Source: Parasutterella muris
GTDB taxonomy: Bacteria > Pseudomonadota > Gammaproteobacteria > Burkholderiales > Burkholderiaceae_F
Direction of reading: 5' to 3'
DNA length: 64,000 nt
NCBI RefSeq assembly: GCF_943193095.1
Contig: NZ_CALPCV010000009.1
Location: forward strand, 1-64,000
This document shows positions 17,799 through 26,494 of the stretch, piece after piece. The notes beneath the pieces are model-generated. The model saw nothing but the letters and a program-made list of their open reading frames with translations. It made no database searches and was not told the origin of the DNA. A program made the translations under genes and the position numbers. Numbering within the stretch: position 1 is the stretch's first letter; each line of letters starts with the position of its first letter.

Positions 17799-19682
17799 TT
17801 ATCTGGCAGTTGGCTTAGTGATAATTTCGCTTCTTAAAATTTCTCGGATTTTTAAGATGGCTTGAGGCGTTTCCTGCACAGAATGACCCGAAACAACAAC
17901 AGTTTCACTTGCAGCGCCGTCAAGGTGAGAACTCCAGTAAGGGACAATTCCGTCAGAAGATTCTTCGAGAGGTCCCTCGGGGTTTTCTCTGCCGATGATC
18001 GAGAAGTATTTTACATTTGGTGAGATTTTGAGCTGCTCTAAAATCTTAACGGTTGGGTCCTTAGCCGATAAATTATCAACGCCGGTCATCGAAATTTCTC
18101 TTGGAAGTTCTCGTCCGAAAATAGTCAATGCCATCTCGCCCACTGTATTCACGATAGAAAGGGGAAGCTTCACAAAAGAGGCTAAGTATTTCGCCCACGA
18201 TGCATCCGCGTACGGCGTTCCGCGATGCGGTGCCGCTAAAAAGATTGCGTCGGAGACGCCGCGGAGCGGTTCGAATTTGATAATAGAGGAGAATTTACTG
18301 CTCTTCGCACTGAGCTTTGCTCCGGCCGCAGGATATTTTTTCTCAAGTGCATCCAAAAGAACATCTCCGGAGCTGGAAACTAAGAGCCTTGCCAAAATAC
18401 CGCCCATACTATGACCGATCAGCGTAATGCCGCGGCTCGCAATGTTGGATCTGCTCGGATCGAAGTGGTCAATCGTCTTGTTAATTGCCTCAGCGATCTC
18501 ATAGCGATTAATTAGGAGCGGTACATTTGTCGGGTAATAGACCTGCCAAATTTGGAAATGATCCCGAAGGATTTTGTCTCCCATAATTTCGTTTGCAGTG
18601 TTGACCCATGCTTCCGGGCTGCTGGCCAAGCCGTGAATGAGGATAATTGTCCTCAGGTTTTTCTGATAAGGCCGCATGAGAAAGACGGCCGGTCGATCAA
18701 TGATCGTACCTCGTCCGAAAATACTCGTAAACGAAGTTACCGCAAAATCCGAGCTTGCTAGCCACAGTCCGTATGCGCCACTGAAATTCGCAGATAACGG
18801 AACTCTTGTTTTACCAATCGTGATGCTTCCTGTCGTTGAGGCATCATACGTGGTAATTAGCGCTTCATGAGTCTGAGTAATTTCGGAGAGATTTTTCCCG
18901 GGGAAAGAAATCATCGCAGTAATCGCGGAGTAAGGCATCAGGCGCCAAGGCTGATCTTTTTCCTCTTTACCCTCCTTTGCCGAAAGAACCATTCGCGCGC
19001 CAAGTCCGTCTTGACTGTATTGGTTCTTGAGACCTTTAAATGAAAGCACGGTATCCGGGATGATATCTGTGATGTGATCCGGTTGGCTGAGTTCCGGAGC
19101 GGAGAGTCCTGCAATAGAGATTTCCCAATTCTTTTCTCTGATTGGAAATTGAATGGGTTTGCCTTTAGCGGCAATGTAAAGCTGTTCAATAGCGTTTTGG
19201 ACTGCAAAGTTATAGTAGTCCTTCACCTGAGTTTGACGGTCTTCGAGTGCTCGGCTACTAATAGTCCTGTCAGAGAAGAAAAGATAAGCGTACGCGTATC
19301 GAGCCGCCTCAAGATAATCATTTACCAGCTGAGAGACTAAATTCTCCTCATCAACAAACTCTCTGTTCTGCATCCGAATTTTTGCGTCTTTCTGAGTCTT
19401 CATGGCCTTAAAAAGCCACATCTCCGCCAGTGCAGAAAGCTTTTGATCCGTGCCGGTGATTTTGCTATTGGAGACCGTCTTCAGACAGGTGTCGATATTA
19501 TTTTCGCAGTCGGATAATCCAAGAGCGGTCAGAACTGTGATGTTCTGTTCACTTAAATGTCCCTGAGAAATAACGTCACCGCGTCTTTGCTTCAGGTATT
19601 CCTGACTATCAATGCTCGATACCTGAACGGAGGCGCAGCCCGAGAGCAGTAAACAGAACAGAAGACAGATGAACGCTTTCAT
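17799..19682 (-). CDS. lipoprotein alpha/beta hydrolase (lipase/esterase-like)
   Basis: 627 residues with a lipoprotein signal (MKAFICLLFCLLLSGCASVQ, lipidated Cys16). The N-terminal ~320 residues are of unknown type. The C-terminal half is an alpha/beta hydrolase: oxyanion IILIHGLASSPEAW (~350), nucleophile elbow TLIGHSMGGILAR (Ser425), candidate Asp in SSDGIVPYW and His in VSGHSVQ. It is probably anchored in the outer membrane and may hydrolyse lipids or acyl esters. It is a single gene; EamA lies 90 bp upstream on the same strand. Confidence 0.85.
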   Translation of the reverse strand: MKAFICLLFCLLLSGCASVQVSSIDSQEYLKQRRGDVISQGHLSEQNITVLTALGLSDCENNIDTCLKTVSNSKITGTDQKLSALAEMWLFKAMKTQKDAKIRMQNREFVDEENLVSQLVNDYLEAARYAYAYLFFSDRTISSRALEDRQTQVKDYYNFAVQNAIEQLYIAAKGKPIQFPIREKNWEISIAGLSAPELSQPDHITDIIPDTVLSFKGLKNQYSQDGLGARMVLSAKEGKEEKDQPWRLMPYSAITAMISFPGKNLSEITQTHEALITTYDASTTGSITIGKTRVPLSANFSGAYGLWLASSDFAVTSFTSIFGRGTIIDRPAVFLMRPYQKNLRTIILIHGLASSPEAWVNTANEIMGDKILRDHFQIWQVYYPTNVPLLINRYEIAEAINKTIDHFDPSRSNIASRGITLIGHSMGGILARLLVSSSGDVLLDALEKKYPAAGAKLSAKSSKFSSIIKFEPLRGVSDAIFLAAPHRGTPYADASWAKYLASFVKLPLSIVNTVGEMALTIFGRELPREISMTGVDNLSAKDPTVKILEQLKISPNVKYFSIIGRENPEGPLEESSDGIVPYWSSHLDGAASETVVVSGHSVQETPQAILKIREILRSEIITKPTAR

Positions 19683-19771
19683 TTAACGTAGAAACAAGAG
19701 AATAGAGCGATTGTACCGAGCAAATCTCCTGGAGTTGCTATGTTCGGCTTTCTTTGTTTTCGTTTTGGGAA

Positions 19772-20668
19772 TTATTGGAAATTTCTTTTGCTTCCGACAA
19801 ACCCGAGAAAAATGACAGCCGCCAGAATCATTGACGCACCGATCAGCATCGGTGTATTCATCTTTTGTGAGAAAAGCAGCCATGACAAAAGAATAGCTGT
19901 CAGTGGTTCAACGGTTTCTAAAACACCAGTAATCGTCGGAAGAATCTTACCCGCACTAATGATGTACAGCATGTAGGCGACAATATGGCCCATGACGGCG
20001 ACCCAAAAGACAGAGAGAACGGTTAAGAATGTCCAGTCCAGCTTCACCTGCCAGAACGGAAAATATATATTGCTGAGAACGGATGCAAACAACATCGCCC
20101 AAGCCATGGAAATCAGCGGTCCGACCTTCCTTACGAGTGCGCGGCTTTGAAGTGTGTAACCCGCACTGAACAAAGGCGCGCCCAAGCCGATTAGGACAGG
20201 AAGCCACCGTAAAGAAATCGCAGAAAAGTTTCCCTTCGTCGCCAATAGGGATACACCTGCAAGAGCCAGTCCGCAGCAAAGAATTTGAGAAACAGTAGGG
20301 CGGACAGAAGCAAATATCAGCAGTCCCATAATGCAAAACGGGCGTGTCGCAGCAATGACCGCTGCAGTTTCCGCGTTTGAGTATTTCACGCATACGTAGA
20401 AGCTGACCTCTGTGAGCAGTAAAAGCAAACCAAAAATCATCATCTGTCCGATATTCCACGGACTTTTAAGTACAGCAAAGGTTTCCTGCGGAGAACGAAC
20501 CAAAGCAGCCGCAAAGAGAAGCACCGTGGATAGCAGCATTGTCAGCGAGATAAAGGGTGCCGGGGTCAGTTTCGCCGTATGCAGAAGATATTGAGAGGCA
20601 ATGTCCATCGTGCCCCAAAAGAATCCTGATAAAACTCCGCAAATGACGCCGACTGTCCCGATATTCAT
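19772..20668 (-). CDS. EamA/DMT-superfamily membrane exporter
   Basis: 298 residues with ten predicted helices in two EamA repeats (first repeat opening GVLSGFFWGTMDIASQYLL, second around LPVLIGLGAPLFSAGYTLQS). DMT proteins export amino acids or metabolites. It lies after trpBA on the same strand but beyond a terminator hairpin, so a link with tryptophan or indole is possible, not shown. It is clearly paralogous to the EamA protein at 59531 (shared FWG(T/A)M and QYLL segments). Confidence 0.85.
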   Translation of the reverse strand: MNIGTVGVICGVLSGFFWGTMDIASQYLLHTAKLTPAPFISLTMLLSTVLLFAAALVRSPQETFAVLKSPWNIGQMMIFGLLLLLTEVSFYVCVKYSNAETAAVIAATRPFCIMGLLIFASVRPTVSQILCCGLALAGVSLLATKGNFSAISLRWLPVLIGLGAPLFSAGYTLQSRALVRKVGPLISMAWAMLFASVLSNIYFPFWQVKLDWTFLTVLSVFWVAVMGHIVAYMLYIISAGKILPTITGVLETVEPLTAILLSWLLFSQKMNTPMLIGASMILAAVIFLGFVGSKRNFQ

Positions 20669-20836
20669 TTTTACCTCCGCTTATGAATGGAGTTATAGGG
20701 CTCGCAGGACGATTAAAGGCACACGATTATTATTTTTTGGGTATAAAGTTTCTGTATATCTCTTAGGCCGAGAAGGCTTTTGGGCGCCTATCGGATGATT
20801 TATCGAATTAGGCGGTTGAGGATGAGAACAGAAGAA

Positions 20837-20857
20837 GCGGGCGCTGAATGCGCCCGC
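20837..20857 (-). terminator. terminator of the trpBA unit
   Basis: GCGGGCGC / GCGCCCGC with a 5-nt loop sits 10 bp after the trpA stop; on the transcribed strand TTCTTCTGTTC follows. Confidence 0.75.
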
Positions 20858-20866
20858 GATGTCAGG

Positions 20867-21640
20867 TTATCCCATCACCTGCTTCAGTCGACCGATATAT
20901 TCACGGATTGGATTAACCGCTTCAGCTCCTTTTTCTTCCAGCAGCTGAAGCAGCGGAGCTCCGATGACAATTCCATCAGCAAACTGCAGAACCTCTTGAA
21001 TCTGTTCCAACTCAAGCCCGTTTGCATCAATGCAGCAGGGGATTTGCGGGTTGGCATCCTTTGCTTCGCAAACCATTGCTTTGAGCTTTGAGCAGACATC
21101 CTCTTCAGAATTCGTCGCATCTGGTGCGGCAATACCGTAAAGGAATCCTTCAGCTTCGGAAGCAATCTTTGGGACTCTCTTTCCTGAGGAAGTCGAAAGC
21201 ATTGAAATTAGTTCGACTCCGTATTTTCTGCAGAGCGGAGCAAAGTCATCCTTTTCCTCAAAAGGTACATCCGGAAGTAAGAGCCCTTTAATTCCGGTTT
21301 CCTGACATCTTTTTAAAAAGCGTTCTGTTCCATAGCCAAAAACCACATTAGCGTAAGTCATGATGACAAAGGGCGCTTTTATTTCGGACTGAAGTTTCTC
21401 AGCCATGCTGAACACTTTATCCGTGGTTACGCCGCCCTTAAGTGCCCGAGCGCTGGCTCTTTGGGCAATCGGAGGCTCTCCGGCCGGATCAGAAAAAGGA
21501 ATACCAAGTTCAATAATGTCGGCCCCTGTCTGATCGACAGCCTTGATAACATCAGCTGTCACGGCTAAATCAGGATCTCCACACGTAATGTAAGGAATGA
21601 GAACTTTGCCGTTTTTAAAAGTCTGAGCAATATTATTCAT
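20867..21640 (-). CDS. trpA: tryptophan synthase alpha subunit
   Basis: 257 residues, the usual length. It shows the N-terminal YITCGDPD, the catalytic Glu in ELGIPFSDPAGEPP (Glu44), with the position of the classical second acidic residue held by Glu (~55), and GLLLPDVPFEE. The alpha subunit cleaves indole-3-glycerol phosphate and passes indole to TrpB. Its start overlaps trpB by 8 bp. No trpE, G, D, C or F lies nearby, so in this locus the pair may use indole salvage or depend on distant genes. The FSDP..E form of the loop is common in Clostridia, which agrees with the T-box leader in suggesting transfer. Confidence 0.95.
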   Translation of the reverse strand: MNNIAQTFKNGKVLIPYITCGDPDLAVTADVIKAVDQTGADIIELGIPFSDPAGEPPIAQRASARALKGGVTTDKVFSMAEKLQSEIKAPFVIMTYANVVFGYGTERFLKRCQETGIKGLLLPDVPFEEKDDFAPLCRKYGVELISMLSTSSGKRVPKIASEAEGFLYGIAAPDATNSEEDVCSKLKAMVCEAKDANPQIPCCIDANGLELEQIQEVLQFADGIVIGAPLLQLLEEKGAEAVNPIREYIGRLKQVMG

Positions 21641-22817
21641 GGATGTTTTCTCCTCTGTAGCGGGCGATAGCGGCGCAGTCCTTGTCTCCTCGTCCGGAAA
21701 TGTTGATCACGATGATTTGGTCTTTGTTCATAGTCGGTGCAAGTTTGCGTGCGTAGGCGACCGCATGAGACGATTCAATTGCAGGAATGATGCCTTCACA
21801 CTTGGATAAATACTCGAATGCGTCGACAGCCTCGTCATCTGTAATACCTACATACTGAGCTCTGCCGCTGTCGTAAAGATATGAGTGCTCAGGCCCGACG
21901 CCGGGATAGTCCAGTCCGGCAGAGATACAGTAAACAGGAGCAATCTGTCCGAATTCATCCTGACAGAAATAACTCTTCATCCCGTGGAAGATTCCGGTGC
22001 GTCCTGTACAAATGGTCGCAGCTGTCTCCGCTGTATCAACTCCTCTTCCTGCCCCTTCGACACCGATAAGCTGTACTTCTTTATCCTCGATGAAGTTATA
22101 GAAAGCGCCGATCGCGTTGCTTCCGCCGCCGACACAGGCAATAACCGCATCAGGGAGCCTGCCTTCTTTTTCTAGGATTTGCTCCTTAGTTTCCTTGGAA
22201 ATTACTGCTTGAAAATCGCGAACCATGGTTGGGAACGGGTGAGGGCCGACAGCTGAACCCAAACAGTAATGGGTATCTTTCAAGCGGCAAGTCCATTCTC
22301 CCAGTGCCTCGTTGACCGCATCCTTCAGGGTGGCTGTTCCTGATGTCACGGCAATGACTTCTGCGCCGAGAAGCTTCATACGATAGACATTTAAAGCCTG
22401 ACGTTCCGTGTCTTCTTTACCCATATAGACAACACATTCCATACCGAGTAAAGCTGCAGCGGTTGCTGTTGCCACGCCATGCTGACCCGCACCGGTTTCA
22501 GCTAGTAAACGGGTTTTGCCCATTTTCTTAGCAAGGAGCGCCTGACCTAAAACATTGTTGATTTTGTGCGCGCCCGTATGGTTTAAATCTTCGCGTTTAA
22601 GATAAATCTTTGCGCCGCCGAGATCCTCGGTCATTCGTTTTGCGAAATAAAGACGGGACGGTCTTCCCGCATATTCGTTCAGCAGCTCCTGCAGTTCTTT
22701 GTTGAATTCTGGATCATTTTTATAATGATCGTAAGCCTCCTCGAGCTCCTCAAGAGCGCTCATTAGAAGTTCCGGTACGTACTGTCCGCCGTGTATTCCA
22801 AATCGTCCTTTTTGCAT
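21633..22817 (-). CDS. trpB: tryptophan synthase beta subunit
   Basis: About 394 residues. The ATG at 22817 has AAGGAA 7 nt upstream and gives the family start MQKGRFGIHGGQYVPE; an in-frame ATG at 22856 would add 13 unlikely residues. The PLP lysine is in NHTGAHKINNVLGQ, and GAGQHGVATA, GGGSNAIG and the C-terminal INISGRGDKD are all present. It makes tryptophan from indole and serine. It is the first enzyme gene behind a T-box leader that would open the operon when uncharged tRNA-Trp builds up. Its overall wording resembles Gram-positive TrpB proteins. Confidence 0.96.
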   Translation of the reverse strand: MQKGRFGIHGGQYVPELLMSALEELEEAYDHYKNDPEFNKELQELLNEYAGRPSRLYFAKRMTEDLGGAKIYLKREDLNHTGAHKINNVLGQALLAKKMGKTRLLAETGAGQHGVATATAAALLGMECVVYMGKEDTERQALNVYRMKLLGAEVIAVTSGTATLKDAVNEALGEWTCRLKDTHYCLGSAVGPHPFPTMVRDFQAVISKETKEQILEKEGRLPDAVIACVGGGSNAIGAFYNFIEDKEVQLIGVEGAGRGVDTAETAATICTGRTGIFHGMKSYFCQDEFGQIAPVYCISAGLDYPGVGPEHSYLYDSGRAQYVGITDDEAVDAFEYLSKCEGIIPAIESSHAVAYARKLAPTMNKDQIIVINISGRGDKDCAAIARYRGENIHE

Positions 22818-22852
22818 TTTGAATTCCTTTTTTCTATCAGTAAGTTTGGTGA

Positions 22853-23038
22853 TCATCTGCGTAAAACTCTTGCAGGAGAAGTCGTGGATAAAACCTCTTG
22901 CGGCAAAGGGTCACGACTGAAGACAAAGCAAGTACGGGTTAGGGCCGCTATTGCTTCTTTAGGGAATAGAGAATCTCTGGCGCGCTCACGGACGGAGCGG
23001 AAGGCTTCTCGGCACAGATTAGATCTAAATTTCAGCAT
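22853..23038 (-). CDS. possible 61-residue leader peptide between T-box and trpB
   Basis: An Arg-rich frame (MLKFRSNLCREAFRSVRERA onward) has GAGGTG 7 nt upstream, and its stop overlaps the ATG of the extended trpB frame (ATGA). No family was recognised and no Trp codons occur, so it is not a classical attenuator peptide. It may be a decayed gene left from the transfer or a chance frame. Confidence 0.25.
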   Translation of the reverse strand: MLKFRSNLCREAFRSVRERARDSLFPKEAIAALTRTCFVFSRDPLPQEVLSTTSPARVLRR

Positions 23039-23073
23039 CGATATTCACCTCGATTTATTCGAGGCGGATACGC

Positions 23074-23375
23074 AAAACCCGTCCTCGAATAAAAACTTTC
23101 GTTAAAAAACAAAACTCTTATTCAAGGACGGGCGTTGATTCGCTCGCGGTGCCACCTTGGATTCATCTGCTTCAAGCGTTACAAATACACTTTGGCAAAT
23201 GCACTCTGCGAAGTACCATCATACTTCCGGCAACTCACGTATGCCTTACGTCGCAGAATACTCAGCTGTATGCAGCCTTTCCTTGCGCCCTCAGCGACCC
23301 ATTATGCAAGTATGCGTCCTGCCCGTATCTCAGCTACACGGACTCTCTGTGAGTGCACTACAAGCTTTACTTTCG
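23074..23375 (-). promoter_or_regulatory. tryptophan T-box leader (tRNA-sensing riboswitch) with terminator
   Basis: On the minus strand the leader carries the invariant T-box AAGGTGGCACCGCG (23158-23145), then an intrinsic terminator with stem CCCGTCC...GGACGGG and a TTTT tail (23132-23074). Upstream is a Stem I: base helix GTGCACTC (23358-23351) pairing with GAGGGCGC (23292-23285), an AGAGAG motif and GCTGAGA. A UGG (Trp) triplet stands at 23301-23299 in the expected specifier position on the 3' side of Stem I. Known T-boxes bind uncharged tRNA through the specifier codon and the NCCA end and prevent termination. Gene order fits: trpB and trpA follow. T-boxes are typical of Firmicutes and Actinobacteria, so this one is out of place here. 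Confidence 0.88.
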
Positions 23376-23465
23376 CTTCATAGGTTTAATTTCTATTTTT
23401 AGAATATCAAAGAAAATTTAGAAAAATAAAGTTCTGACAGAAATTTTTTTGGGTATGTAAAACCC

Positions 23466-25118
23466 CTAACGTTCAGCTTTTGCACCCGTGATTGCGGTAA
23501 TACTTTGTTCCGGTCGATCCAAAACCGGTGAGTTCTTTGTCAGCCACTTGGCAAAAAGTTCCGGTATTAAAACATTTGTTTTTTTGACAACTTTTCCGCT
23601 GCCAAGCGCCTTATGTCCGTCTCCTCCGGATGCCAGAAAGGTGTTCAGTGCGACCGTGTACCTGCGATTGAGCTTTATCGGCACCCATCGTCCCTTCTGA
23701 TTTTGAACCTCAACAGAGATGACACGTTTACCGACTTCAGCAGTAGGATCGTAAGAATATCTTAACCCCGCAGTTTGCAAAATTCTAGGACCTATGCCGC
23801 CCTCGTCTGAGACACCGCGCTCAACCGCTTCGAGAAGCTCTCGCCCGGTGTATTCTTTGATTTCCAATATGTCCTGAAAGGGCTGGAGGTTATCCAGATC
23901 TCCTTTTGTTACTGTCCCGACCGGTATTGATCCACGGAAACTTCCGCCGTTAATCAGTGCAATGGATGCTCCGTTCTTCTTTGCGTATTCAAGCATTGCA
24001 CGCGTTACTAGAAAGGTAGAAAAACAGTCCCCGTGTCGGCATGCTTCTATTCCGTCGTTAGCTCTAACTCGGTTCTCACCGACAATAACGGAATTTTCTT
24101 TTTGAATTTTCTCAGCCGCCTCATCAATAATCTGTGTGATCTCTTTATCCCCGCCGGCTTTTCCCATCAGCATCGGACTGCCAGACCAAGAAATCGGCTT
24201 GCCGGTGTTATCGAATCTGACGGAAAGATTTCCAAGATACTTTGCTTCTCCGGACGTGGTCACGATCAAAACCGGGGCTCCGTTTGGAGACTTTTCAACA
24301 ATGGGGTAGCCCCCTATTTTTGATCCCGGGCCGATGTAATCGTGAGTATGTCCGCCAACGATAATATCAATGTCTGCGACCTCTGAAGCCAGCTTTTTAT
24401 CAAAAGGCAAGCCCATATGAGAAAGCACAATAATGACATGTACGCCGGCTTTTTGAATTTCCTGTACAGAAGAGCGGACGGCTTGTATCGGATTAATAAA
24501 TTTCGTGTGTCTGCAGGCGATGGATTCGCTGACAACATCGGGATTTGCAATACCGATGATGCCAACCCTCTCTTTGTTGTATTCGGTAATGACGTACGGT
24601 TTGATGTTTGCTTTTCTAAGCGCACAGCCGTCTTCCGGCTTTAAGTTCGCTGCCAGAAACTGGTAATTAGCCGTGTTAATAAATGCCAGAAGCTTTTCGC
24701 AGCCTTCATCGAACTCATGGTTGCCCAGCGTTGCATAGTTAAACCCCATGAGATTATCGATCTTTCTAACGAACTGTGATTTTCCGTTCACGTAGAGTAA
24801 TGAACCTTGAAACTGATCACCTGCATCTAAGAAAAGTGTTTCAGGGTCTTCTTTTTTAGCCTGTTTTACATAAGCCGCAATAGCGCCGTAACCGCCGGTA
24901 CAGCCTTCTTCCCGAAGACAAGCATTGTCACTCTTGCTTCCGGCAAAATGCGAGTGCATATCGTTAGTATGGAGTATTTTTAATTCCGGTCCATTGTCGA
25001 CTGAAGGATGAAGAGCGCAGCCTGAGAGAAAAAGCACAAAGAGAAGCAGAAGACAGGTTCGCTTATAGACGGCTGCTAATCCATGAGCGGAGTCTAAGTT
25101 AGTCAAAGTTTTATGCAT
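23466..25118 (-). CDS. UshA-like 5'-nucleotidase / metallophosphoesterase lipoprotein
   Basis: About 550 residues. The ATG at 25118 gives a short lipoprotein signal (CLLLLFVLFLSGCALHPS). The calcineurin-like domain has ILHTNDMHSHF, DAGDQFQGS, GNHEFDEG, VLSHMG and GGHTHDY, all metal ligands. The C-terminal 5'-nucleotidase domain has INGGSFRGSIP and the FLASGGDGH substrate loop. It should release nucleosides and phosphate from nucleotides outside the inner membrane. No clear ribosome binding site precedes 25118, and the frame stays open 89 codons further upstream (to 25385), so the start is less certain than the function. Confidence 0.88.
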   Translation of the reverse strand: MHKTLTNLDSAHGLAAVYKRTCLLLLFVLFLSGCALHPSVDNGPELKILHTNDMHSHFAGSKSDNACLREEGCTGGYGAIAAYVKQAKKEDPETLFLDAGDQFQGSLLYVNGKSQFVRKIDNLMGFNYATLGNHEFDEGCEKLLAFINTANYQFLAANLKPEDGCALRKANIKPYVITEYNKERVGIIGIANPDVVSESIACRHTKFINPIQAVRSSVQEIQKAGVHVIIVLSHMGLPFDKKLASEVADIDIIVGGHTHDYIGPGSKIGGYPIVEKSPNGAPVLIVTTSGEAKYLGNLSVRFDNTGKPISWSGSPMLMGKAGGDKEITQIIDEAAEKIQKENSVIVGENRVRANDGIEACRHGDCFSTFLVTRAMLEYAKKNGASIALINGGSFRGSIPVGTVTKGDLDNLQPFQDILEIKEYTGRELLEAVERGVSDEGGIGPRILQTAGLRYSYDPTAEVGKRVISVEVQNQKGRWVPIKLNRRYTVALNTFLASGGDGHKALGSGKVVKKTNVLIPELFAKWLTKNSPVLDRPEQSITAITGAKAER

Positions 25119-25510
25119 TGAACGATCTGCTTTGGCGGAATCTTTGTGATGAAGCGTGCCAAATTTAAAACGATAATTTACCAAAAACCTGCGGTTTGGA
25201 GTAATTACTATTTTCTCGTTTACAACTAAATCCATTGAAGCCAGTTGCAAATTTGATAGCTGTTGTCGGAAGTTTGCGCTTGGAAATGCAGCCGCTTTGG
25301 CGTCCGAAGCTTTGAGAAAAAAGAGGTATGTTGATTCAAATGAATAACCCCAACTCGTCAGAGTATTAATAAAGTTAAATGGCAAAGAAAAATTAAAGGA
25401 TTAGACGCTATGCCGAAGTTTGTGACCACAGCCGGATGAAGCAGACTACATTATCTTCCGTTATTTTTAACTCTTGGGTTGTTTCGGTTTGCGCTCTTAT
25501 GGCGGACCAT
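25119..25510. other. gap between 5'-nucleotidase and integrase
   Basis: The minus strand remains open in the nucleotidase frame up to 25385, but that extension would bury the lipoprotein signal and has no domain. Nothing else was recognised. The gap may contain the promoter of the nucleotidase gene or part of an attachment site for the adjacent recombinase. Confidence 0.4.
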
Positions 25511-26494
25511 TTATCTCAATTTAACCTTCTGAATATTTTCAATAATCCTCTCTTCTCCTCTTCTATCGTAATTCGAAGTTGTGACGACGCTGGCGTGTCC
25601 CATCAAATCTCGTACAGCGACTAAGTCAACATTTTGCTTAATAAGCCGTGTTGCAAAAGTTCGTCTGAGATCATGCGGTGTCACTTTGTCTGTAATGCCA
25701 GCAAGAGCTGTATATTTTTGAACAATCAGTCCGACAGCTTCAGGTGTCAGCGGAGCCTTTGTATCGATGACGCCAAATCGTCTAATTCTGACAAAGATTG
25801 GTCCTTCTGTCTGACTGCCTCGAACATCGATCCATTGATCGAGCGCCTGTCTTACTTCATTCGGCATATAAACTTTTCTTTGCTTATCTCCTTTCGCGAT
25901 AATTTTTAACGAGCCTTGCCGTCGGTCATATCCCTCAAAAGAGATTGAAGAAATTTCAGCGCGCCGTATTCCTGTTCCGATGAGGATGGCAAGAATTGCG
26001 TGATCTCGGATTTCTGAAATTTTGGGCCCTGAGCTATTGTCGAGCAATGCAGCAGTTTCTTCTAAACTTAGTTCACGTCCTACGGTTATACGTTTGGTTC
26101 TGAATTTTTTTATTTGTCTAATGCGCGCTGTTTCTTCCTGTGTCATTAGCCCAAGGGACCATGCAGCCTCGCTGATTCCCCGAATGGCAGAAATATATGA
26201 GTTCAGAGAGGAGCTCGTATAAATCTGACCTCCGTTTTCATTTTTCAGCTCACTCATGATCTGAATGAGTTTTCTGAAATGGATCAGCCGAAGTGATCCC
26301 CAAGGTACTTCATGACAATTGTTAAAACCAATCAAGTTAGCCATGACATTGAGTCGGCTTTCTAAACAGCGTATTGAGTTTACTGATCGAAATCCTGCCA
26401 GATAAAAAGTAGCCACATCAATCGTTTCAGCAGGTTCGGGAACGCTGATTCCAAAATTATTCTTGTCTCCGATAACTAGAAGGGATTTTTCCAT
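25511..26494 (-). CDS. tyrosine recombinase / integrase
   Basis: 327 residues with an N-terminal SAM-like DNA-binding domain (~25-120) and a complete catalytic domain: Arg in TGIRRAEIS (~177), HxxR in TPHDLRRTFATR (His274, Arg277), GH in LMGHASVVTT (His300) and nucleophile Tyr309 in SNYDRR. It stands alone, with no phage or ICE genes nearby and no obvious flanking att repeats. It may be a genomic island remnant, an integron-like or invertase-type recombinase, or a XerD-like protein. It lies directly upstream of respiratory cassette B. Confidence 0.9.
   Translation of the reverse strand: MEKSLLVIGDKNNFGISVPEPAETIDVATFYLAGFRSVNSIRCLESRLNVMANLIGFNNCHEVPWGSLRLIHFRKLIQIMSELKNENGGQIYTSSSLNSYISAIRGISEAAWSLGLMTQEETARIRQIKKFRTKRITVGRELSLEETAALLDNSSGPKISEIRDHAILAILIGTGIRRAEISSISFEGYDRRQGSLKIIAKGDKQRKVYMPNEVRQALDQWIDVRGSQTEGPIFVRIRRFGVIDTKAPLTPEAVGLIVQKYTALAGITDKVTPHDLRRTFATRLIKQNVDLVAVRDLMGHASVVTTSNYDRRGEERIIENIQKVKLR

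Noticed and set aside
25119..25385. N-terminal extension of the 5'-nucleotidase by 89 residues.
   Set aside because: It would place the lipoprotein signal and lipobox in the middle of the protein, which contradicts the obvious export signal.
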